Part shown: positions 1 through 6,410 of the stretch, piece by piece
Layout: each line of letters starts with the position of its first letter
Numbering within the stretch: the first letter of the stretch is position 1
Translations under genes and position numbers: made by a program
NCBI GenBank assembly: GCA_900541345.1
Contig: UQJE01000112.1
Location: 1 to 6,415, forward strand
Direction: 5' to 3'
DNA length: 6,415 nt
Source of the DNA: an uncultured Blautia sp.
Lineage (GTDB): Bacteria > Bacillota > Clostridia > Lachnospirales > Lachnospiraceae
The notes under the pieces: generated by a model
Told to the model about the DNA's origin: nothing
The model's input: the letters and a program-made list of their open reading frames with translations, nothing else
Databases searched by the model: none

Positions 1-486
1 GTACGTGTATTGGGAAACAAGACGATCGTTACAAACGGAGACCAGACAGATACAATCTATGAGGGAATGGATCGTCAGCTCACTTTTGAGCAGTCTTTAA
101 GAAGCAGAGAGTTTGAGCCGGATGCACCAAACTACACACCTCGTATTTCCGGTATTCTCCATGTGGAAAACGGAAAATTTAACTATGCAATGTCTATCCT
201 GAAAAGCAATAATGGCTGCCCGGATTCCTGTAATCGTTACACATTTGCATATGAAAATGCGGCAGCAGGAGAAGGACATTTTATTCATACATATATGTGT
301 GATGGAAATCCGCTTCCAAGCTTTGAGGGAGAACCGAAGCTGGTAGAAATCATGGACGATATGGACGCATTTACAGAGATGCTCTGGAACAGCTTAAATG
401 AAGATAACAAGGTTTCCCTCTTTGTACGTTACATTGACATTGAAACCGGAAAATATGAGAGCAAAATTGTAAACAAAAACAAATAA
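1..486 (+). CDS. purO: IMP cyclohydrolase, PurO type (3' part; 5' end outside window)
   Basis: The reading frame is open from base 1, so this is the C-terminal 161 residues of a gene that begins upstream. The first possible start in the window, a TTG at 10, lies inside a conserved stretch (VRVLGNKTIVTNGDQTDTIY) and is not a real start. PurO closes the ring of FAICAR to give IMP, the last step of de novo purine synthesis, in the cytoplasm. I recognise the sequence as the archaeal-type IMP cyclohydrolase family found in Clostridia, from the NGDQTDTIYEG segment, the NYTPRISG segment and the NNGCPDSCNRYTFAYENAAAGEGHFIHTY block. Full-length members as I remember them are about 230-240 residues, so roughly a third is missing. 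The next gene, 53 nt downstream on the same strand, encodes the enzyme that makes its substrate, which strongly supports the call. No terminator is visible between them, so they are probably co-transcribed. Assignment is by remembered family similarity, not by a search. Confidence 0.85.
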   Translation, partial: VRVLGNKTIVTNGDQTDTIYEGMDRQLTFEQSLRSREFEPDAPNYTPRISGILHVENGKFNYAMSILKSNNGCPDSCNRYTFAYENAAAGEGHFIHTYMCDGNPLPSFEGEPKLVEIMDDMDAFTEMLWNSLNEDNKVSLFVRYIDIETGKYESKIVNKNK

Positions 487-539
487 AATACAGAGTGCGT
501 TAGAGTGAAATAATAAAGAATGAAAACGGAGGATTTGTC

Positions 540-1724
540 ATGAAAGAACTGGAATTAAAATATGGCTGTAACCCAAATCAGAAACCTTCTAAAATCTATG
601 TGGCAGATGGAAGCGAGCTTCCGATCAAAGTATTAAGCGGAAAACCGGGATACATCAATTTCCTGGATGCTTTTAACGGCTGGCAGCTTGTGCGCGATCT
701 GAAAAAAGCAACCGGACTTCCGGCAGCTACTTCCTTTAAACACGTTTCTCCGGCAGGTGCTTCTATCGGACTTCCGCTTACAGAGACACTTGCAAAAATT
801 TACTGGGTAGATGATATGGACTGGAAAAACTTTTCTCCGATTGCCTGCGCATATGCAAGAGCAAGAGGCGCAGACAGAATGTCCTCTTTCGGAGATTTTA
901 TTTCTCTGTCTGATGTATGCGACAAGGATACAGCTCTTCTCATTAAGAGAGAGGTTTCTGACGGCGTAATCGCTCCGGGATACACAGAGGAAGCACTGGA
1001 AATCCTGAAGCAGAAGAAAAAAGGAAATTACAATGTAATTGAAATTGACCCGGATTATGTACCGGCGCCACTTGAGCATAAAGAAGTATTTGGTGTTACC
1101 TTTGAGCAGGGACGCCAGGAACTTTCCATTGATGACGAGCTGATTTCCAATATTGTGACAGAAAACAAAGTGCTTTCTGAGGAAGCAAAGAGAGATATGA
1201 AGATTTCTCTTATTGTTCTGAAATATACACAGTCTAATTCCGTATGCTTTGTAAAAGACGGACAGGCAATCGGTGTTGGTGCAGGACAGCAGTCACGTGT
1301 ACACTGTACAAGACTTGCAGGTCAGAAGGCTGATAACTGGTTCCTTCGTCAGTGCCCGAAGGTGTTAAACCTTCCATTTAAAGACAGCATTACACGTGCA
1401 GAGAGAGACAATGCAATTGATGTTTACATTGGAGAAGAATACATGGACGTTCTTGCTGACGGTGCATGGGAGAACATTTTCACAGAAAAACCAGAGGTGT
1501 TCACAAGAGAAGAAAAACGTGCATGGCTTGATAAGATGACAGACGTAACACTTGGTTCTGACGCATTCTTCCCATTCAGTGACAATATTGAGAGAGCACA
1601 TAAGAGTGGTGTGAAGTACATTGCACAGCCGGGCGGCTCTGTTCGTGACGATGCAGTAATCGAAACATGCAACAAATACAATATGGCAATGGCATTTACA
1701 GGAATCCGTCTGTTCCACCATTAA
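540..1724 (+). CDS. purH: Stand-alone AICAR formyltransferase (PurH C-terminal type)
   Basis: This 394-residue cytoplasmic enzyme transfers a formyl group from 10-formyl-tetrahydrofolate to AICAR, giving FAICAR for the upstream PurO. The ATG at 540 has a GGAGG at 528-532 with a 7-nt spacer. Visible family signatures are the catalytic Lys67-His68 in SFKHVSPAG, RARGADRMSSFGDF (107-120), SDGVIAPGYTEEALEIL (140-156), the LKYTQSNSVC block with Asn233 (227-236), GAGQQSRVHCTRLAG (247-261), GSDAFFPFSDN (339-349) and QPGGSVRDD (363-371). The C-terminus is the typical LFHH. The N-terminal IMP cyclohydrolase domain of ordinary bifunctional PurH is absent, not broken: the protein starts cleanly at the transformylase domain. 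Its length and several blocks (KHVSPAG, RGADRMSSFGDF, KYTQSNSVC, HCTRLAG) resemble the transformylase half of animal ATIC more than that of E. coli PurH, as I remember those sequences. The gene is followed by an intrinsic terminator, so it ends the purine operon. Confidence 0.95.
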   Translation: MKELELKYGCNPNQKPSKIYVADGSELPIKVLSGKPGYINFLDAFNGWQLVRDLKKATGLPAATSFKHVSPAGASIGLPLTETLAKIYWVDDMDWKNFSPIACAYARARGADRMSSFGDFISLSDVCDKDTALLIKREVSDGVIAPGYTEEALEILKQKKKGNYNVIEIDPDYVPAPLEHKEVFGVTFEQGRQELSIDDELISNIVTENKVLSEEAKRDMKISLIVLKYTQSNSVCFVKDGQAIGVGAGQQSRVHCTRLAGQKADNWFLRQCPKVLNLPFKDSITRAERDNAIDVYIGEEYMDVLADGAWENIFTEKPEVFTREEKRAWLDKMTDVTLGSDAFFPFSDNIERAHKSGVKYIAQPGGSVRDDAVIETCNKYNMAMAFTGIRLFHH

Positions 1725-1737
1725 TCATAACGAAATC

Positions 1738-1766
1738 AGGAAGTCTCTTTTGAGGCTTCCTTTTTT
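1738..1766 (+). terminator. Intrinsic terminator of the purine operon
   Basis: A 10-bp stem (1738-1747 with 1752-1761, including one G-U pair at 1744/1755) closes a TTTT loop and is followed by a run of T to 1766. It lies 13 nt after the stop codon of the transformylase gene. It separates the purine operon from the two-component genes, which therefore need their own promoter. Confidence 0.9.
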
Positions 1767-1799
1767 ATTGTTTTTCTATTGAGAATTATAGGTTATAAT
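1767..1799 (+). promoter_or_regulatory. Promoter of the two-component genes with direct-repeat operator candidate
   Basis: A perfect -10 box TATAAT lies at 1794-1799. No good -35 box exists at the usual 17-nt spacing (1771-1776 is TTTTTC). Instead there are two ATTG units at 1767-1770 and 1778-1781, 11 bp apart, i.e. one helical turn, so both lie on the same DNA face. A weak TTGTTT (1768-1773) would need a 20-nt spacer. The element recurs almost unchanged upstream of the ABC operon at 3688-3706. A direct repeat in place of a -35 box suits activation by an OmpR-family regulator; that step is inference. The predicted transcript start near 1806 leaves a leader of only about 12 nt. Confidence 0.55.
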
Positions 1800-1805
1800 A
1801 TTTCT

Positions 1806-1813
1806 GAGGTGAT
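1806..1813 (+). promoter_or_regulatory. Shine-Dalgarno site that fixes the TTG start at 1818
   Basis: GAGGTGAT is fully complementary to the 3' end of 16S rRNA (anti-SD ATCACCTCC). The GAGG core is followed by 8 nt and then an in-frame TTG at 1818. The other in-frame candidates are worse: the TTG at 1779 lies upstream of the -10 box, the GTG at 1809 is inside this site, and the ATG at 1836 would remove the first beta strand of the receiver domain. Confidence 0.8.
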
Positions 1814-1817
1814 AAAA

Positions 1818-2492
1818 TTGAGAAAGAAAATTCTTATGATAGACGATGACAGAGAACTTTTAAAAATGCTTCGGACATATTTTGAAATGAAAAATTATGA
1901 GGTGATGACTGCTTTGGACGGAGAGGAGGCTTTGCAAAAATCAGCACAGAATCCGGATATTATTCTTCTGGACGTAAATATGCCTTATTTTGACGGGCTT
2001 GAAGTATGTCGCCGCATCAGGGACAAAGTATCCTGTCCTATTCTGTTTCTCACAGCAAGAGTGGAGGAAGAGGACAGAGTAAACGGGCTTTTGTCCGGAG
2101 GAGACGACTACATTTTAAAACCGTTCAGCTTAAAAGAACTGGAAGCACGGATTGTGGCACATTTAAAACGAGAAGAGAGAACTCGAGAAAAATCAGACTT
2201 TTGCTTTCAGGGAGAGTTTTTCGTTGATTATAAAAGAAAGCTGGTGCTGATAGGAGAAGAGCGCCTTGAGCTCACAAAGCTGGAATACTCCATTATAGAA
2301 TTTCTTTCCATGAACCCGGGACAAATTTTTGACAGGGAGCGTATTTATGAGCGTGTATGCGGATATGAAGGAGAAGGAGACAGTCGTGTGATTACAGAGC
2401 TGATCCGTCGGATTCGGAGGAAAATGAAAGAATACACAGATACGGAATACATTGAGACAGTGTGGGGGATGGGGTATCGATGGATAAAATAA
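1818..2492 (+). CDS. OmpR/PhoB-family response regulator
   Basis: This 224-residue protein is a DNA-binding transcription regulator switched by phosphorylation from the histidine kinase encoded next. The N-terminal receiver domain (about 1-115) shows all key residues: the acidic pocket Asp9-Asp10, phospho-acceptor Asp52 (ILLDVNMP), Thr79 (FLTAR), Tyr98 and Lys101 (DDYILKPF). The C-terminal winged-helix domain (about 130-224) has the usual LELTKLEYSIIEFL start, the recognition-helix region SRVITELIRRIRRKM and the closing ETVWGMGYRWIK hairpin. It starts with TTG, chosen from the strong ribosome binding site at 1806-1813. The gene has its own promoter after the purine terminator and its end overlaps the kinase start by 13 nt, so the two are translated together. 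Likely targets are its own promoter and that of the ABC operon, inferred from the shared direct-repeat element. The subfamily is typical of Firmicutes regulators next to antimicrobial-peptide or envelope-stress transporters, but I cannot assign a named orthologue. Confidence 0.95.
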   Translation: MRKKILMIDDDRELLKMLRTYFEMKNYEVMTALDGEEALQKSAQNPDIILLDVNMPYFDGLEVCRRIRDKVSCPILFLTARVEEEDRVNGLLSGGDDYILKPFSLKELEARIVAHLKREERTREKSDFCFQGEFFVDYKRKLVLIGEERLELTKLEYSIIEFLSMNPGQIFDRERIYERVCGYEGEGDSRVITELIRRIRRKMKEYTDTEYIETVWGMGYRWIK

Positions 2493-3676
2493 AAAATCTT
2501 TCTTTGAGAAAGACAATCGTCCTATATATGGGAACAGCTCTGATTTTAAGCTTTATTCTTTCTGCGCTTGTGATTCACGGGGCGAATCAGATGCAGCAGG
2601 CTATCTGGTGGAAGTATATAGACCAGGAAAAATATTTTCAGGCAATAGAGGGCGAAACTTCTGCAGAGGAAATTCCTTCTTATACAGTGTCAATTGCACG
2701 CCCGTCTCTTGATGAAATGACAACGCTGGACGGAAAAATTTCCGAACTTTGTGATTTTCTTGATACGTATGCAGTGCTTATCATTTCTTTTACAGGTTGT
2801 GTGGCAGCTGTTTTTCTTTTTTATAAGAATAAGCTGAAAAATCCTATAGAGGAGCTGAAAATGGCATCCAGACGTATTGGGGAAAATGACCTGGATTTTC
2901 ATATTACATATGAAAACAGAGATGAAATGGGAGAGCTTTGTCGGGAATTTGAGCGTATGAGAGAACAGCTTTCAGAGAATAATCTTCGGCTTTGGAGAAG
3001 CTTAGAAGAGGAAAAGATTTTAAAAGCATCCATTGCTCATGATATTCGTTCTCCTCTTTCCGTGTTAAAGGGCTATCAGGAAATGTTAAGAGAATATCTT
3101 CCAGATAAAGAAGCAGATATGGGAAAAGCTGTACAAATGATACAGGAGAGTGAAAAACAGATTCAGCGCATGGATGTTTTTGTGGAAACTATGCGGAAGA
3201 TGAGCGGTCTTGATAAAAGAGAGTTGAAATGCGAAAAAATTACAGGCAAGCAGTTAGAAAAAGAAATCCAGTCAGAAATGGATATTTTTGAGAATCAGTC
3301 TGAAAAAATCTGTCAGCTTGTTGTTGATGAAATAAAAGGAGATTTTTACGGAGATAAAGAAGTGATTCTTGAGGTAATGGAAAATCTTCTTTCTAATGCC
3401 CTGCGGTACGCAAAAGAAAAGGTAGAAATCCACCTGTCTGTTACAGAGGCGGAAGTAAGGCTTGGCGTGAAGGACGATGGATGTGGTTTTAGGGAAGAAA
3501 AAGGCAGACTGACAGAAGCATTTTATCAGCAAAATATAAAAGACAGTTTAAAGCATACGGGGCTCGGTATGTATATCAGTCGACTGTATTGTGAAAAACA
3601 TGGAGGAAGGCTTCTTCTGGAAAATAAAAAAGAAGGAGGTGCCTATGTGCAGGCAATTTTCTGCCGGACGAAATAA
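2480..3676 (+). CDS. Membrane sensor histidine kinase
   Basis: This 398-residue kinase is the partner of the preceding response regulator. Order of parts: a short cytoplasmic N-terminus, TM1 (about 12-33), an extracytoplasmic segment of about 62 residues, TM2 (about 97-115), a HAMP linker (about 116-168), the HisKA dimerisation helix with phospho-accepting His187 in SIAHDIRSPLSVLKGY, then the HATPase domain. The last carries the N box (EVMENLLSNALRYA, Asn302/Asn306), the G1 box (DDGCGF, 332-337) and the G2 box (TGLGMYISR, 360-368). All catalytic motifs are intact. I chose the ATG at 2480, with G-rich sequence at 2464-2474 upstream; a GTG at 2462 would add six residues and is less likely. The gene overlaps the regulator by 13 nt. 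The sensor segment is too small for a PAS or Cache fold, so the ligand is unknown; it may be a peptide, a membrane signal, or the partner transporter. The stop codon sits in the loop of the following terminator. Confidence 0.95.
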   Translation: MDKIKNLSLRKTIVLYMGTALILSFILSALVIHGANQMQQAIWWKYIDQEKYFQAIEGETSAEEIPSYTVSIARPSLDEMTTLDGKISELCDFLDTYAVLIISFTGCVAAVFLFYKNKLKNPIEELKMASRRIGENDLDFHITYENRDEMGELCREFERMREQLSENNLRLWRSLEEEKILKASIAHDIRSPLSVLKGYQEMLREYLPDKEADMGKAVQMIQESEKQIQRMDVFVETMRKMSGLDKRELKCEKITGKQLEKEIQSEMDIFENQSEKICQLVVDEIKGDFYGDKEVILEVMENLLSNALRYAKEKVEIHLSVTEAEVRLGVKDDGCGFREEKGRLTEAFYQQNIKDSLKHTGLGMYISRLYCEKHGGRLLLENKKEGGAYVQAIFCRTK

Positions 3677-3698
3677 AATCGTCCGGCATTGTCTTTTT
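3662..3698 (+). terminator. Intrinsic terminator overlapping the kinase 3' end
   Basis: A perfect 10-bp GC-rich stem (3662-3671 with 3679-3688) closes a 7-nt AATAAAA loop and is followed by TTGTC and five T (3694-3698). The left arm encodes the last kinase codons and the stop codon TAA (3674-3676) is inside the loop. It should separate the two-component transcript from the ABC operon, with some read-through possible because the U-tract is interrupted. Its tail is also the upstream part of the ABC promoter element. Confidence 0.85.
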
Positions 3699-3720
3699 AT
3701 TGATAAATTCCTTCTATAAT
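3688..3720 (+). promoter_or_regulatory. Promoter of the ABC operon with direct-repeat operator candidate
   Basis: A perfect -10 box TATAAT lies at 3715-3720, with no recognisable -35 box at 16-18 nt. As in the regulator promoter, ATTG units occur at 3688-3691 and 3699-3702, 11 bp apart, with the first starting 27 nt before the -10 box. Over the first 19 positions 16 match the element at 1767-1785. The predicted transcript start near 3727 gives a leader of about 23 nt holding an AGGGGA ribosome site (3738-3743). It is probably controlled by the adjacent response regulator; this is inference from the shared element. Confidence 0.55.
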
Positions 3721-3749
3721 AATGGTATCAAAACAAAAGGGGAATATAT

Positions 3750-4823
3750 ATGATTGCCGTAATGAAAAGAGAAATAAAAAATTATCTCAAGCGCCCATTA
3801 TTTTGGATTGGATTTTTTATTGTACTTGCAGGTGTGTTTCATGATTTGAAACCTTATATGGAAATCCACTATATCCGTTCAGAGGAAGAAATAAACAGAG
3901 AACTTCCGGAGTATGCGGCAGAAGGGGAAATTACAGAAGGGTACGTTCCTTTTACGAAAAATGCAGAAAAAGAGCGAAGAAAAATCTGGGAAGAGGGAAT
4001 TCGGGAAAATCTGATTTCTGAGTTTGGAATGAGTGAAGCAGAAAGTGATGCTGTTTTAAAAGAAATGGAAGATATGGAAATAGAGAAGGCCTGTTTGTAT
4101 CTGGAAGAAACATATCAGTATTATAATGCTTATTATTCCTTCGAAGATACAAAGTTTCATCTTGGGACAAAAGAGGAAATCAACAGGTATCTGGACGAAC
4201 AGTTAAAGAATAGAAGATTTTCTTCTTATTTCTCATTGAAATTTGCTGATTTTGTGGGACTTTACATGGGATTTTTCGCAGCTGTTATGCTTGCACTTCT
4301 GTTCTGGCAGGATACAAGAAAAAACACGTATGAGCTTCTTCACACAAAACCGCTTTCCCCGTGGCAGTATGTTCTTGGAAAGGCAGCAGGAGGATTTCTT
4401 GTGTGCTGTATTGTTCTCTTAATCCTGAATCTTGTATTTTGGGGGAGTTTATACGCGGATAAGGGGAACAGCGGATTTGAAATTCGACTGATGGATTTTC
4501 TCCGGGCAACAGGGCGTTACATTCTTCCGAACATGGTTATGGTAGTAAGTGTATACACTTTGATTGCGCTTCTCTTCAAAAATCCTCTTCCGGGAGCGCC
4601 TCTTCTTATTTTATATATGATTTATTCCAATATGGGAAGTTATAACGAGGCTGGCGAGTTTGGGTATTATGGAAGACCTCTTGCAATCATGGTGCGTTTT
4701 CCAGGAGATTTTTTTAATGTAAGGGAACCGGATATCACCGTGTTTAATCAGTGCTTTCTTATACTGGCATCTTTTGCTATTCTTCTGATTTCTATGTGGC
4801 TGTGGAAAAGGAGGCGGTTATAA
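3750..4823 (+). CDS. ABC-2-type transporter permease with large loop after TM1
   Basis: This 357-residue integral membrane protein is the first gene of the ABC operon and probably forms the transport channel with the second permease. The ATG at 3750 is preceded by AGGGGA at 3738-3743. The pattern is TM1 at about 16-31, then about 130 polar, Glu/Lys/Tyr-rich residues (32-162), then five more hydrophobic segments at about 167-186, 211-233, 258-276, 279-297 and 333-352. Between TM2 and TM3 is DTRKNTYELLHTKPLSPWQYVLGK (188-211), the cytoplasmic element typical of ABC-2 permeases that contacts the ATPase. The long TM1-TM2 segment should lie outside the membrane, as in the NatB/ABC2_membrane-type families, and could bind substrate. 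It contains helix-forming charged stretches (73-120) but no motif I recognise. The stop codon overlaps the next start (TAATG), indicating coupled translation. The substrate is unknown; peptide or lipid export or antibiotic protection fits the linked two-component system but is not shown. Confidence 0.85.
   Translation: MIAVMKREIKNYLKRPLFWIGFFIVLAGVFHDLKPYMEIHYIRSEEEINRELPEYAAEGEITEGYVPFTKNAEKERRKIWEEGIRENLISEFGMSEAESDAVLKEMEDMEIEKACLYLEETYQYYNAYYSFEDTKFHLGTKEEINRYLDEQLKNRRFSSYFSLKFADFVGLYMGFFAAVMLALLFWQDTRKNTYELLHTKPLSPWQYVLGKAAGGFLVCCIVLLILNLVFWGSLYADKGNSGFEIRLMDFLRATGRYILPNMVMVVSVYTLIALLFKNPLPGAPLLILYMIYSNMGSYNEAGEFGYYGRPLAIMVRFPGDFFNVREPDITVFNQCFLILASFAILLISMWLWKRRRL
4808..4814 (+). promoter_or_regulatory. 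Shine-Dalgarno site that fixes the second permease start
   Basis: AAGGAGG lies inside the 3' end of the first permease gene and is followed by 8 nt and the ATG at 4823. It decides against the upstream in-frame GTG at 4751, which would overlap the first permease by more than 70 nt. Confidence 0.85.
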
Positions 4824-5506
4824 TGAGGTGGCAGAGTGTATTTTTTACAGAAGCGAAAATTTCCTTTCCCATATATAAGGTTATATATTCTGTATTTTTC
4901 ACCGTTATTTTAAGTATCATTCGGGGCGTTTCATTTACAAATGAAATAGGAGGAACTCTGGAACCACAAATGGGAATTCTTGCCGCTGTCTTTTGTGCTG
5001 ATATTTACATGCAGGAGGCTGCTTCAGGAAGATGGGAAATTAATAGATTATATCCGATGAAAAACAGAATGGGATTTATATGGAGAAGAATGGCAATACA
5101 GGAAACTTACCTTTTTCTTCTGGGGATTGCCGGGTATGGCTTGATCTATTTTGTGCAGAACCCAATTCCTTACTGGCAGGGAGAGTGGGGAAAAGAAATC
5201 CTTCTTTTTCTTATATATCTTCCGGCTATGGCAGGAACAATTCTTTTTTGGGGAATGCTGTCAAATGTGGCTGCCTGTATTTTTCGAAACATGTGGGCAG
5301 GAGCCGGTATTTCCCTTGTTTTATGGATTGCTGTAAATTCTACATATGGAGACAGGATAATGGGAATCTGGAATCCTTTCTCCTATACATTTCGAGATAT
5401 AGAGGATATAGGAGACTTGAGCTGGATATTGGGAAAAATTTTGTGGCTTTTTGGTACAATGCTTTTGGGTGTGGTACTGAAGCGTCTGATTAAGAAAAGA
5501 GGTTGA
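4823..5506 (+). CDS. Second ABC transporter permease subunit, six hydrophobic segments
   Basis: This 227-residue hydrophobic protein has about six membrane segments (roughly 18-34, 48-65, 92-112, 124-147, 155-172, 200-219) with very short loops, and ends in a basic tail (LKRLIKKRG). I see no strong family signature. A segment after the second helix, MQEAASGRWEINRLYPMKNRMGFIWRR (63-89), occupies the place of the ATPase-contacting element in ABC-2 permeases. The call as a transporter subunit therefore rests on topology and position between a permease and an ATPase. It differs from the first permease in lacking the large loop after TM1, so the channel is probably an asymmetric pair. The ATG overlaps the previous stop codon by one base and has a strong ribosome site, so its synthesis is tied to the first permease. 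The next gene follows after 4 nt. An alternative is an accessory membrane protein rather than a channel half; I think that less likely. Confidence 0.75.
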   Translation: MRWQSVFFTEAKISFPIYKVIYSVFFTVILSIIRGVSFTNEIGGTLEPQMGILAAVFCADIYMQEAASGRWEINRLYPMKNRMGFIWRRMAIQETYLFLLGIAGYGLIYFVQNPIPYWQGEWGKEILLFLIYLPAMAGTILFWGMLSNVAACIFRNMWAGAGISLVLWIAVNSTYGDRIMGIWNPFSYTFRDIEDIGDLSWILGKILWLFGTMLLGVVLKRLIKKRG

Positions 5507-5510
5507 GTAT

Positions 5511-6410
5511 ATGAGTATTAAAATAAAAAATTTGACGGTAACCTTTAAAAACGGAGTGACGGCAATTCGTCATGCGGATTTGGAAATCCCGAAGGGAGTC
5601 TATGGTCTTCTCGGAGAAAACGGAGCGGGAAAAACAACACTGATGCGTGTTCTTACAACTGTACTGAAACCAACAGAGGGAAGTGTTTCTTTTGATGGAA
5701 TGCTTTACAGTGAAGATAATTATGAAAAAATTCAGAGGAAAATAGGGTATCTCCCACAGGAAATTGAATTATATCCTGGACTTACCGTTCAGGAATGCCT
5801 GGAATATATGGGGAATCTTGCAGGAGTGCCGGGAAAACAGTGCCGGGAAAGAATTTCTTATTACCTTGAAAAAACAGGATTGACGGAACACAGGAAAAAG
5901 AAAATGCGCCAGCTTTCCGGAGGTATGAAACGGCGTGTGGGACTTGTGCAGGCGCTTCTTCATGAACCGGAGTTTTTAATTGTAGATGAGCCGACTACAG
6001 GGCTTGATCCGGAGGAGCGTATCCGTATTCGAAATTTACTGGTGGATTTTTCGGAAAACAGAACCGTGCTTTTTTCTACGCACGTGGTGGAGGATCTGGC
6101 GGCGACCTGCAGCAGACTGGCCGTAATGAAAAAAGGAGAATTTCTTTATTCCGGAAGTATGAGACAACTGGTGGAAGAAGCGAGCGGTCATGTGTGGAGC
6201 TGTGAAGTAGAAGATGAAAAAGAAATCGGGGAGCTGGCGAGAAAATATCATATTTCCTCCAGACAGTATACAGAGCGGGGAATACGGATAAGAGTCATAA
6301 GCGAAAGAAGACCGGGAGAAATGGCAAGAGAGGAAGAGGCAACTCTGGAGGATGGATATTTGTATCTGATGGAGAAAGAAGCAGACAAAACAAAAAAGAC
6401 TTTCCAATAA
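5511..6410 (+). CDS. ABC transporter ATP-binding protein (CcmA/BcrA-like)
   Basis: This 299-residue cytoplasmic ATPase powers the two permeases. All nucleotide-binding motifs are intact: Walker A GENGAGKTT (35-43, Lys41), Q-loop Gln83 in YLPQE, signature LSGGM (135-139), Walker B FLIVDEP with catalytic Glu160, D-loop GLDP (164-167) and switch His191 in STHVVED. The sequence is of the drug/antibiotic-export type (CcmA, BcrA and related LanF proteins). After the core (about 1-215) comes an 80-residue charged C-terminal extension, common in this group and of uncertain role. The ATG at 5511 has an AAGAGG ribosome site at 5497-5502 and lies 4 nt after the previous stop. As the only ATPase visible it probably works as a homodimer on the permease pair. 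Its stop codon overlaps an ATG at 6410, so the operon may continue. The transported compound cannot be told from the ATPase. Confidence 0.95.
   Translation: MSIKIKNLTVTFKNGVTAIRHADLEIPKGVYGLLGENGAGKTTLMRVLTTVLKPTEGSVSFDGMLYSEDNYEKIQRKIGYLPQEIELYPGLTVQECLEYMGNLAGVPGKQCRERISYYLEKTGLTEHRKKKMRQLSGGMKRRVGLVQALLHEPEFLIVDEPTTGLDPEERIRIRNLLVDFSENRTVLFSTHVVEDLAATCSRLAVMKKGEFLYSGSMRQLVEEASGHVWSCEVEDEKEIGELARKYHISSRQYTERGIRIRVISERRPGEMAREEEATLEDGYLYLMEKEADKTKKTFQ

Noticed and set aside
487..539. Spacer between purO and the transformylase gene checked for hairpins or a promoter
   Set aside because: It holds only the ribosome site at 528-532; I see no stem-loop or paired promoter boxes, so it is read as an ordinary operon spacer.
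633..1079. Open frame of 148 codons on the minus strand
   Set aside because: It lies fully inside the well-supported transformylase gene and its translation (Ser/Cys/Arg-rich, no domain) is that of a mirror frame.
1785..1799. Perfect inverted repeat ATTATA-GGT-TATAAT at the regulator -10 box
   Set aside because: It is short, made only of A and T in its arms, includes the -10 box itself, and is not repeated at the ABC promoter, where the direct repeat is. Chance is the simpler explanation.
3722..3841. Small open frame (about 39 codons) starting at an ATG just after the ABC -10 box
   Set aside because: It has no ribosome site, its ATG lies before the predicted transcript start, and it runs out of frame through the first permease gene.
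6036..6407. Minus-strand open frame of 123 codons opposite the ATPase gene
   Set aside because: It overlaps the ATPase coding region, which has all conserved motifs in the + frame. The reverse translation is Phe/Ser/His-rich with no recognisable feature.
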